Of a stretch of DNA of 46,619 nucleotides, positions 35,083 to 44,086 are shown in pieces. The stretch comes from Gnetum montanum. Lineage: Eukaryota > Streptophyta > Gnetopsida > Gnetales > Gnetaceae. How positions within the stretch are numbered: position 1 is the first letter of the stretch; the number at the start of each line of letters is the position of its first letter. The position numbers and the translations under genes were made by a program. The stretch lies in assembly GCA_015680685.1 (NCBI GenBank), contig MNCI01002682.1:898019-944637 (forward strand), read 5' to 3'. Below the pieces are notes generated by a model. That model was not told the DNA's origin. It saw only the letters and a list, made by a program, of their open reading frames with translations, and searched no databases.

Positions 35083-36940
35083 GGGCCAAGTGTTAGTAAG
35101 GTTGTTTCTGAAGTTAAGTTATACCTTCCTACTTGCCTTAACTAATTCAATTTTATTCTATCTCCATGTGATGTTTCCCAAATGATTGTAATAGTCAATC
35201 CTATTACTTAGGTGGTTTTCCAATGTTTGTTTCCTAGTATAACTAGGGATGAAATGATTTTCGGCATAATTATTCTTATTATTCTAATTAATTACCCTTA
35301 ATGATGTCCTTTGGACGATGACAAATTCCAAAAAAGTTATGCTCTCTTCAGCGTATGTCCCTCCCCCATGACAAAGTTGAACACTTCAGGTTCAAGCAGG
35401 TTTAGACGGGATTAAAATCGGAGTACCAGTGAGCGAGATATGGATATGAAAGCAAGGGTCATACAATCGCAAGTCGTAGAGAAAAAATTTGAAAAATCCC
35501 TTGTGTGAAGTGTGAAAATGAGGCTAAGTGTTGTGGGTGGGCATCCCTTTTTATAGCTAGGTGGGACATGATATCATAGCCCTAATGATGTTGGGCACCA
35601 TCAAAAATACTGAATTTTTAAAGATTTTCTTGAAATCAACATTGTAAACTTAGGACATTGGGTGATTATTAAGGGGTTCTAGGGTAATTTAGTGTGTTGT
35701 GAAGGCACAAATAATGATGTGTGAGTGTAATTGATCAATAAAACCTCGAGTGGTTTGAAAAAGGTTATGTAATGATACATAGGAACATTATTATTCAGAG
35801 GGGTAGTAATAAGGGAAAGAAAATCGTTGGCAATTAGGCAGAGGATAATAAATTATGTGTGTGAGCTATGTTATAAGTGACAATTACAAGAGATTACACA
35901 AGTGGGTCCTCCCCAAAGTAGGTTCCAACCTATATTGCCCTTGTGTAACCACACTTAAAAGTGTCTGTGGGCACTAAAAGGGTTAAGGGTAATCCAGACT
36001 AATTCCACAAAGCACACACATGTAAATATCATTGAAATGAGGTAAGAATTCTATGTTACACAAGACACAAGTGACAATTACATGAACAGTGAGATGAAAT
36101 AGGTTATAGAAGGGATAGTAGAGATTGGGACATGAGGTGACTGACCTAGGACACAGTGAATCCTGCGTGTCATTAACCTCGTCGTTCCAAGATCAGGACC
36201 AAGTCCATTCCTCTGATTAGTGACACTACATTGGTTCATCCAATGATAAGCGACTATGACAGTACCAAAACAAAAAGGTGTACGATCACTTGGAATTTTG
36301 TTCAAGGGAGGAGTGATTTTTGTTTTGTGGCACTTTGGTTTGTCTTCTTTTCTTTTCTTTTTCTTTTTTTCTCTCTTTCTTCTCTTTTTTTTTCTTGAAT
36401 AATAAATCCAGAGAAGCCGCCAACCTTCAGGCATGGGTGCATGTCTTTCTAGTGGGATCCCCTAGAATAGTATTGGATTTTTGAGTGCCCTTTTGATTAC
36501 TTTTACTCCCATTTTTTGTTAGATCTACAAGAATCTTAGTACAACCATGTTGCATGATAACTTCCACAGATGTCACCAAAGAGAATCCACAAGTCCCCTT
36601 GATGTCACACCCTAATCATTCCCTCTTGATCCATCCTTCTTCATTCCAGGTACAATGAACACAGAATTAGTTTTAAGTTTCAAGGATGTCAAGAATATCA
36701 CTATACCCTCGAATAGAACCTCTTAATTGATCACTCGAGACTTGATAACATAGAACACACCTCAACCAATGAGCCACATGAATGTCTTATTCATAGATGA
36801 GATTACTTATAAAAATGTAAAAACATAAAAAGAAAAAAAGATAAAACAAGAAATTAAAAAAAGATAAATTGGAAAACAAAAAGTTGTAAAATTAAAGAAA
36901 ATGAAAAATATTTATTAATCCTGCTTGTTATTAGAATGGG
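35083..36940 (-). other. Noncoding spacer between gag and ORF3 (element F)
   Basis: Homologous in patches to the integrase-ORF3 spacer of element D (19120-21239). Contains a run of A/G on the minus strand at about 36335-36400 that encodes only a low-complexity Lys/Arg string. No gene recognised. Confidence 0.6.
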
Positions 36941-36963
36941 GGATATCCCCCATAACTAAACGA

Positions 36964-38897
36964 TTAGGGATGGTAAGGATTAATAAATGAAAGATGAGGA
37001 TCCTTGCATGTTGGAAGTATTGAAACTTGGCCATACTTACCCCATCGAGGTTCACACACTTGATTATAGTAAGCATAGTGGGGCAATTTATAAGATGTAG
37101 TTTCCAGATAACGAGTTGACCCACTATAATATTTGGGACCATTAGATGGTATGCAAGGATCAGGATGTTGCCTTCCATGATTGTGTTCATTGGGCTGTAT
37201 GGTTGTTTGAGTGTTAGTTAGTGGCCCTAATGAAGTAACATGAGGCGTTGGGTTTGAAGATAAGGGTGCACCACAGTGTTGGAATTGTGCTGAGTTGGAG
37301 GATGTAGTGGCCTTGGAATCATGTTGTCCCTTCCTAAGGTCATTTCTAAAGAGGGGACACTTTTGATGTTGAGGAGGCCTCTCACTACTGTTGATAGTAG
37401 TAGCAAAAGTGACATTTGTGGGTTGTTGCTGTGGTGCAGACACCTTAGGAAAAGTTGGTGGTAATGTTGAAGGAGGGAAAGGATGAGAATGTTAAAAATT
37501 AGGAGTGTAAGGTGCACAAGGAGGTGGTTGTGTTAAGGACATGGGCTGATAGTATTGAGGAGAATGGTAATGCAGTGAGATAGAGTATGTTGATTCAACT
37601 GGGGAAACAGGATGTTGAATGAGATAAGCATTTGGGTTTGGATGATACGAAGGGTGTCTCTAGTTTAGGGGTGGCTTCCCCCACCACTAGGATTGTTGCC
37701 ACTATGGTCGAACATAGTATTTCTATACGAACTCTAGATGTAGCATGTTTTCCCAATGCTCATATAAATGTAACAAGATTGAGCATTGGCCCTTGGGGTG
37801 ATCGTACAGGCATATGTTGCATTCATATGTATGATTAGCAGTTGAGCACTTAGTCCCTTCATCCCTTCTTTTCGATCGTCTGATGATATTTTGTCCTTCT
37901 TCTTGGGTTTTCAAAACTCTATCTCCAATAATATCGATATATTCTCCACACTTTTTATATGTCCATTCCAACATCTTAATTCCTTTAATGATTGTTGTAC
38001 CGACAAAGATGGTTCTTTCTCCTTGTGATAGGTTGATTTCTCCTTTTTACTATCATGGACCTTCATTAAGTTAAGATTTTGGTCTTGTTGATGTTTTTCA
38101 ACACTCTCCCATCTAGCCATTTCTCCTTCTTCTTTTGCTACCTGCTTAATAAGCTCTTGGACTTGATGGGTTCGTAGTTCATATAATTAACCTTGGGCAT
38201 ACATTCCCAAGGTCTCTCTTATTTCATTACGTAGCCCATCAATGATATGATACATTAGCCTTTCCTCGGGGATCCCATGGCCTGGACAATGGTTTAATAG
38301 TGCATAATATCTTTCTAGGGCCGTGTCCAAGGGTTCATGTTGTGCTTCTTTCCACTCTTGGATTTGTTTCCTCAAGGCTGACACTCTTACGTAGGTTTGA
38401 TATCTTTCATTAAAAAGTTCTACCATTGTTGGCCAATGTTGTATTGAATTTTGTTTTAATGATCTATACCATACTTTTGCTTGGCCAACGAGTGTCATAG
38501 GAAAGAGCTTGAGTTTTTGCCAACCGTTATCAATGTTGTTCCATGTGCAGGCATCGTAGAAGGCTTGTAAATGTTGATGTAGATCTAAGTAATAGCCTCC
38601 TCAAAAAGTAGGGAAGTTGTTTAAATCGAGCCTAGGTAGGCAGCTCTCTTTACGATGCCTATGGGAGATTCGAACAACCTCTTGTATTTGCGTTAAGCTT
38701 GTAGTGGCCAATAGGGGTTCATCGTTATCGGGTAAGTTATACTTTCCTGCGTTGGGATGACATTACTTTCTTTTATGTTTTTAAGAAACCCCCACCTCAG
38801 GTTGTGTACTCCAATCTTCATCATCATACAATTTGTTGGTTATCCAATAAACTTCCTCACTAAATGTGGCATTATTGTAGTCTTGTAGGAGAGGCAT
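36964..38897 (-). pseudogene. Gag pseudogene (element F)
   Basis: Likely start ATG 38897 (MPLLQDYNNATFSEEVYWIT), with a TAA stop about 40 codons in. The gag core 38187-38498 is open for 103 codons: VGQAKVWYRSLKQNSIQHWP, EWKEAQHEPLDTALERYYAL and DGLRNEIRETLGMYAQG. A TAA follows AQG where element D has TGA. The knuckle at 37783-37821 reads CNICLYDHPKGQC (C-x2-C-x3-H-x4-C). The C-terminal Pro/Gln/Asn-rich tail runs to 36964. In a mobile element this gag would package its own RNA while enzymes come from a relative. The 5' LTR and primer site lie just upstream. Confidence 0.82.
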
Positions 38898-39019
38898 GGT
38901 TGTGAAATTGTGTGTGAATTTATATGTGACTTTTTATAATTATTTCTTTCTAAAAGATATATCGTTAATTCCTATATAGCAACCTTGTATGATATAACTA
39001 ATTTAGATAACTAGCACCG

Positions 39020-39037
39020 TCCCCGGCAATAGTACCA
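39020..39037 (-). other. Primer-binding site, tRNA-Asp type (element F)
   Basis: The minus strand reads TGGTACTATTGCCGGGGA one base after the 5' LTR. Apart from three or four transitions it equals the Athila tRNA-Asp site TGGCGCCGTTGCCGGGGA (recalled). Confidence 0.88.
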
Positions 39038-39038
39038 A

Positions 39039-39865
39039 TGATGAGTAACAAGGTACCCCTACACTCAACGATATGAATACGAGCATTACGCATGATCTGG
39101 TCGAACTCCGTAGACGAACTAGTTTTGACATCTAGATAGTTAGCCTTAGGTCACAGTTCACTATCTTTCCACCTTGACTAGTATTATCTTTGTCACATAC
39201 AGTTTAGTCTAGAGTGAGGTGTATGATGTGGTTTCTAATCTAACACTACTCCTGAAGGCAATGAAAACTAGTATTCACTAATCTAGGAGAGAAAGGGTGA
39301 GAGAGAATCTAAGCTAACCTAAGTGTAATGAGCATCCATTCCTTGATTATTTGTACACATCTTGGACTTCGTGCATGACCACCACTGGGATTACCAAGCG
39401 CAGATCCTAGGTATGCTACTAGGTTACCAAGTAGTCACACTTAAATGCTCGTAATCAAGTCGTACTCATTCTGCATTTAACAAGAGTTTAAGGGTAAGAA
39501 GAGATTAACTAGGAAAGTAGTAAATAACAATTAAATAAATAATTAAGCTAAGTGAATGCTGTAATGATGAAATAATCTTGATCTTTATTGCCGGTCATGT
39601 GCGTGTCCAAGTACGTCACACTCAAATAAAGATGCCGTACAATTACAATCACCACACTGCGGGCATACACTAAGAGGAAAAGGGTTGACAGAAAGAAATT
39701 AAACACTTAAACTAAAAACTACTTACTGAAAAAATAACTTAAAAACTAACTCCCTATTGAATCTTTCTACCTCTTATTTATAGATGAGGAGACATGCTGT
39801 GATATCGTGACTGGGCTACGATATCACGTACGCGATATCATAGTCAACCAAAATGCAACTCATCA
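39039..39865 (-). repeat. 5' LTR of element F
   Basis: TGATGAGTAACAAGGTACCCC...AACTCATCA in plus view; partner of 31272-32114. Confidence 0.92.
39773..39782 (-). promoter_or_regulatory. TATA box in the 5' LTR of element F
   Basis: The minus strand reads TATAAATAAG, followed by AGGTAGAAAG. The 3' LTR has TATAAAAAAG at the same place. Likely core promoter. Confidence 0.65.
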
Positions 39866-39870
39866 TTCTA
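39866..39870. repeat. Target-site duplication of element F (right), TTCTA
   Basis: One transition away from CTCTA at 31267-31271. Confidence 0.65.
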
Positions 39871-40327
39871 TAATTTATAATTTTTCCTTTACAAAAAATT
39901 GTACCTAGGATCACAACTATTAAAAATTATCATAAAATAATTCTACTAATGATTGAATTAAACTAAATGTTTCCTAATTTTTCTTCTATCACAAACATCT
40001 TTGTAGACTATGGATTGTGGGATTTTTTTCTATGGTTGTCTTACATGGGATTTTGACTCTTTTAAAAACTATTTTCATTCATCATGACATAACCTAAGCT
40101 CAAATCTACTCTTTTCTTCTTTCATGGGTTCTTATGAATTGATTCTCAACCTCACAACACTTCTCTTCAGTTACATTTCTTTCACCACTGATCAGTAGTA
40201 GAGTATCCTCTACATCCAATCATATGAATTACAACTATTCATGTGCAATCTAATCAAAATCTATGGATAGAAGTAGTGTGGAATCTAAATCATTAAGTGT
40301 TGATCGTAGATCACCATTGAAACACCA
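39871..40327. other. AT-rich DNA between elements F and G
   Basis: No coding or repeat signal found. Composition changes sharply at 40328, from AT-rich to GC- and CpG-rich, which helps set the left edge of element G. Confidence 0.6.
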
Positions 40328-40404
40328 TGAAAATTACGGGTCGGCCTCAGGCGAAGATTCGTAATTTGAGCGAGAACGCGCCTCAAATCTGTCTAAGGAC
40401 AAGT

Positions 40405-40926
40405 TTACGCTCCATCACGCACGGCAGCGTAATAAGCGTAATAGGCTCCAAGACAGTTAAAGGTGAATTTGTTCAAGGACAAGTTTACGCTCTATCACGC
40501 ACGGCAGCGTAATGAGCGTAATAAGCTCCAGGACAGTTAAAAGCAACATCCAGAGAAACACGACTGGTTGGCACTTGTTCTCGCAACGCTTAAACAACTG
40601 ATCTTTACGCGCGTTACGCGGCGATGCGTGCTCGTGCGTAGGTCAGAATGCAAGCACGCGCTCATTACGCTTCGTCACGCACAGCTGCGTGATGAGCGTA
40701 AGTTACACTTTGATTACACTCCACCGCGCGTAGCTGCGTGGAGAGTGTATGTTACATTTACGCTGCGTCACGCACAGTTGCGTGATGAGCGTAAGCGCGT
40801 TGTTGTTACACCTAGGTTGCGCTCATACACGCAACACAACGCGAATGAGCGCAAACGCAGCCGAGACACGCCTATCATGGGCCTGCTCTTTACACGCACA
40901 GCACGCAAACGAGCGTGTTGTGCGTA
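40405..40926. repeat. Cluster of about seven 37-bp imperfect palindromes in U3
   Basis: Units at 40405-40441, 40485-40521, 40605-40641 (weak), 40665-40701, 40714-40750, 40758-40794, 40817-40854 and a variant at about 40893-40926. The clearest form is outer arms TTACGCT and AGCGTAA, inner arms TCACGCA and TGCGTGA, and a four-base centre. The first two units lie in a direct 80-bp duplication. Arms vary together in some units: TTACACT with AGTGTAT, and TTGCGCT with AGCGCAA. They could be dyad protein-binding sites or form hairpins. Confidence 0.85.
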
Positions 40927-40963
40927 GTCGCAGTTCGACTTAAAAGAATCGCGTCAACAGGAT

Positions 40964-41007
40964 CCGCGACATTCGGGCCCACATCATCAGGGTTGCGCGT
41001 GTCGCGG
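40964..41007. promoter_or_regulatory. 8-bp inverted repeat upstream of the TATA box
   Basis: CCGCGACA (40964-40971) and TGTCGCGG (41000-41007) are exact inverse complements and end two bases before the TATA box. Possibly a paired binding site for a regulator; unverified. Confidence 0.5.
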
Positions 41008-41009
41008 CC

Positions 41010-41017
41010 TATAAATA
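41010..41017 (+). promoter_or_regulatory. TATA box of element G
   Basis: TATAAATA in the context GGCCTATAAATACCCC, midway in the LTR, as expected for the promoter of the genomic RNA. Confidence 0.78.
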
Positions 41018-41843
41018 CCCCGGCTGACAAATATACAAAGAGAGGAGATTCGGGGAGTTGGCCAGTGGACAAGTTAACAAACCAGAGCACCAGAGCACTT
41101 ATCGCTTTTTGTTGGCAGCAGATCAAGAGGACAAGAGCATTTTCTGAGCAAGGGAACACTTATCGCCTTGAACAGAGAAACAAGAGCAACCTTTGGTAAT
41201 CGCTGCAAACACCATCCTTTAGCAGAAACAGAACACAGCACGCCTGAGCCCTAACAGCAGATCTACCCGAAGCAAAGAAGCAGAACGGGAATTGCGGAGT
41301 CGTCTCGCCCAGTTAGCAGGTTCTATCGTTCAAAAGATCGACAGACTTCAGAGCTTGACCATTCCTGCACCTAAGCTTTGGGCCTACAAGGTAGATCAGA
41401 CTTCTGTCCAGACAGTTTTCTTGTTGTTTTGTGCTCATTTTGTATCCAGTTGTTGGGGGTTTTCTCCCATTGTAACGTAATATACACACAAGCATACATC
41501 CGATCCAGCATTGAAACATAGATCTTTGATCTTTGCGACGTACACTTTTTTTTCTCTCCCGATTAGCATCTTTTCGGCGTTTTGGCGTTATCTTCGTAGC
41601 GATCCATCTACGTCGTTGTCTTCCCGTTTTACGATCTCTCGCACCAAATCACGGCACGCAAAAATCCATAATCGTCATCGCTTTTACTGACCCGTAAGTC
41701 CCTGTCTGATCGACAAGACCGTTCAGGGCACCGCGGATTCGTTTTTCCAGCTTAGCCCTCGCACGGATCCGTGGTTAAAGCTGTGTACACGGAATTTCGG
41801 TCGGTATTTCCAGCTGCCGACGTTTTCCGTCGTTACAGTTTTC

Positions 41844-41862
41844 TGGCGCTAGAAGGAGGGCC
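41844..41862 (+). other. Primer-binding site of element G
   Basis: TGGCGCTAGAAGGAGGGCC follows the LTR after a six-base gap. A decayed version stands at the same place in element A. TGG pairs with a tRNA CCA end; the tRNA itself is not identified. Confidence 0.7.
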
Positions 41863-42082
41863 TTCAGGCTCCGATCCGAATATTTCGGGTAACCCTGTTT
41901 AGAGATCTATACCCTAGGCCGTAGACGTAATACCTCTAGGGAGGTCTAAGGTCAATCGTGTGGTGTAGATCGGTCGCAAAGACGATTTCTTTGAAATCCG
42001 GTAGGGTAGAAAGCCTTTGGTGCTGTTTGCCAACCTTTCTTTCATTCAGATTTGACTTTCAGTCATTTTTCATCGTTGATCC
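41863..42082 (+). other. Leader between primer site and gag (element G)
   Basis: 220 bp without a coding signal; in such elements this is where RNA packaging and dimer signals lie. Nothing specific was recognised. Confidence 0.5.
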
Positions 42083-44086
42083 ATGGATTCTTACTATTCA
42101 AACACAACAGCCACAACCGCCATGACCACTGTCGATCCGGGTGTCGCGCCCGTGAACCCGACGGTGACCATAGGGCCAGCCCCCGGTGCAACCGGTCCTC
42201 AGGGACCCTTGCGCCGTTCATTAAGGCTTCAGGGGAAAGATCCTATCTTCACGGTCATAACCCCTGAAGACTACAACTTCATTTGCGTCAAGATCCAAGC
42301 GAGGTTGGCTCTCAGCCGAGCCGAGCTTGAGGCAAAACGAAACTTTGAGGCGCTCCATCGAGGGGGTTACGATTTCAAGCCAACGGCCTACGATATAATC
42401 CCCTTGACCGAGCACCAAAACGAACTCATCTCCCAGCTGATCATGGCTAGAGGCCAGGCCTCACAACCTGCGGTAGAGCCCGAGCGTGAGGAAGAAGCAG
42501 AAGCAGAGGACGAATTTGCGGCCATGTCGAAACATTCGTTCCATACCTTGACGCCTCACACATACGTGAATCCATTGTTCCCTTTCAACGGAGAAGTGGC
42601 TTCTCTGGACTCGGCCATGACCACGCAGATGCACATCCTTGTTCCCCCTCAGGCAAACGCACAGCCTTCTGGGTTGCAGATGCAGTTGCAGCATAACACG
42701 GGGGTGATCCCGTCGCAGCATATAATTAACATTCCTGCGGTCGGCCCGGTGGCCACCGTCCCCCATTTCATCCCTCACGTGCGGACTCACACTATACCAT
42801 CAACTCGCCCCGAGGTGTTCCCGCCCCTGCCAACTCAGCAGCATACTGCAACCGTGCCCCCGCAAACCTTTGTCCAGTACCCTGCGACGAGTCACTGGGC
42901 CAACCCTGCAACAGAACAGCAAACGTATATAGTTTACAATGTACAACCCCCGCCAGCACCTGCGGCGCAGTTTTCACGGGTGCTTCCTCGCTACACTTAT
43001 CATTATGCCCCGCAGCAGGCAGCAGCTAACCCCTCGTCTCAGACCGGTGGATGGAGACCTTCGCAGGCCCCCCAACCTGCAGGAATCCCTGCTCCACCAG
43101 CGGTTAGCCAACCACCTCCTGCATTCCAGTTTCCTGGGGCTGTTCACCCAGTCCAACCTCCTGCTCCTATGCCTGCTGCACAGACACCTCCCTTACCAGG
43201 TCTAGATCAAGCGTTCCAGCTTATCCAAACGCTTACTGAGAAGGTGCGACGCCTCAAGACCGCTGGGTCTAATACCATTCAGATCACGGATTTCTATCAA
43301 GATGATCCGATTAATCCAGCGGTCCCCGTGTTGTCGTTGCCGCCAGGGATGTCCCTCCCACACTTTACCAAGTATAATGGGGAGGGGGATCCAAACACTC
43401 ACCTGGCCACCTTTAGATCTAAATCCTTGTTGTTGCAACAGTGGCCGCATACTTTGGTTCGAGTCTTCGCGATGTCATTAATAGGGAAGGCTTTAGACTG
43501 GTACATAGCTCTCCCACGCTCTTCCATTTCAACCTTGGAAGAGCTGCTGACCCAATTTGTGACCCGATTCAGATACAACATGAAGCCGGAAGTCACGTTG
43601 GAACAGCTTATGGGGGTGAGACAAGAACCGCTCGAGCCAGTCCAAAGGTTCATACAGCGGTGGAATGCTAACTTGAATGAGATCCGTGACCTGATCGCGG
43701 ACTCCCACCTACTGGCTATATTCAAGGGAGCAGTCAACGACTTCATTAAGTCTAAGCTGTATTACCTTTCCCCTGGTGACATACGTCAGGCCTTCACCCA
43801 GGTCCGGAGCATCCAAGATGCTGCGGAAACCAGCAAAGACCCGGCATATATCGCTTACAAGAACGCGCATAACAAAGCCAAGGACAAGGGCAAGGCAGCG
43901 ACAACTACAGTAGCCGCGCTGACTGAGAATGCGAAAAAAAAAACAAGAAGGCGCTTACCACAACACCCCCTGAGGCCACGGCTGGTGCCGGCACCAGCCA
44001 AGCCACGGCTGCCCCTGAACAAACCCCCCAGCCAAAGCCAAATTTTGAGCGTAAAGACCGTTCAAAATACGCGGCTCTGCCCGTGA
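42083..44086 (+). CDS. Gag of element G (open to a frame change at 43934)
   Basis: Gag builds the virus-like particle and binds the RNA. ATG 42083 opens a 667-codon frame. Residues 1-130 are hydrophilic; about 130-400 are a Pro/Gln/Ala-rich linker; the retrotransposon gag domain is at about 425-560 (LPHFTKYNGEGDPNTHLATF, KALDWYIALPRSSISTLEEL, MGVRQEPLEPVQRFIQRWNA). From a run of ten A residues at 43934-43943 this frame stops resembling Gag (Arg/Pro-rich, TGA at 44084). The sequence KNKKALTTTPPEATAGAG, then KHSELLKQLLAAGHIQPKK, continues instead in the -1 frame. The real Gag tail is therefore in that frame. Either one A was lost or ribosomes slip there. Confidence 0.85.
   Translation: MDSYYSNTTATTAMTTVDPGVAPVNPTVTIGPAPGATGPQGPLRRSLRLQGKDPIFTVITPEDYNFICVKIQARLALSRAELEAKRNFEALHRGGYDFKPTAYDIIPLTEHQNELISQLIMARGQASQPAVEPEREEEAEAEDEFAAMSKHSFHTLTPHTYVNPLFPFNGEVASLDSAMTTQMHILVPPQANAQPSGLQMQLQHNTGVIPSQHIINIPAVGPVATVPHFIPHVRTHTIPSTRPEVFPPLPTQQHTATVPPQTFVQYPATSHWANPATEQQTYIVYNVQPPPAPAAQFSRVLPRYTYHYAPQQAAANPSSQTGGWRPSQAPQPAGIPAPPAVSQPPPAFQFPGAVHPVQPPAPMPAAQTPPLPGLDQAFQLIQTLTEKVRRLKTAGSNTIQITDFYQDDPINPAVPVLSLPPGMSLPHFTKYNGEGDPNTHLATFRSKSLLLQQWPHTLVRVFAMSLIGKALDWYIALPRSSISTLEELLTQFVTRFRYNMKPEVTLEQLMGVRQEPLEPVQRFIQRWNANLNEIRDLIADSHLLAIFKGAVNDFIKSKLYYLSPGDIRQAFTQVRSIQDAAETSKDPAYIAYKNAHNKAKDKGKAATTTVAALTENAKKKTRRRLPQHPLRPRLVPAPAKPRLPLNKPPSQSQILSVKTVQNTRLCP

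Larger units (their letters stand above)
31272..39865 (-). mobile_element. Element F: pol-less Athila-like element (LTR-gag-ORF3-LTR), 8.6 kb
   Basis: Two related LTRs, a near-match target duplication, a clear tRNA-Asp-type primer site and a polypurine tract define a full-length insertion. Compared with element D it keeps gag, the noncoding spacer and ORF3 but has no protease, RT, RNase H or integrase. The gag C-terminal linker ends near 36964 and the conserved spacer begins at once. The 4.6 kb length difference from D is about the size of the missing part. Confidence 0.88.
40328..41837 (+). repeat. 5' LTR of element G
   Basis: TG at 40328 coincides with the composition change; CGTTACA at 41831-41837 lies six bases before the primer site, giving TG...CA ends and a length of 1510 bp. 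It contains a palindrome cluster (40405-40926) and a TATA box (41010). The right LTR is outside the window, so neither edge can be verified by comparison. Confidence 0.68.

Noticed and set aside
36078-36434. 118-codon minus-strand frame with a Lys/Arg run
   Set aside because: It falls in the noncoding spacer of element F; the charged run comes from a simple A/G tract, and element D has no counterpart.
42461-42790. A 109-codon open frame on the minus strand inside gag
   Set aside because: It is antisense to clearly coding gag and has no family resemblance.
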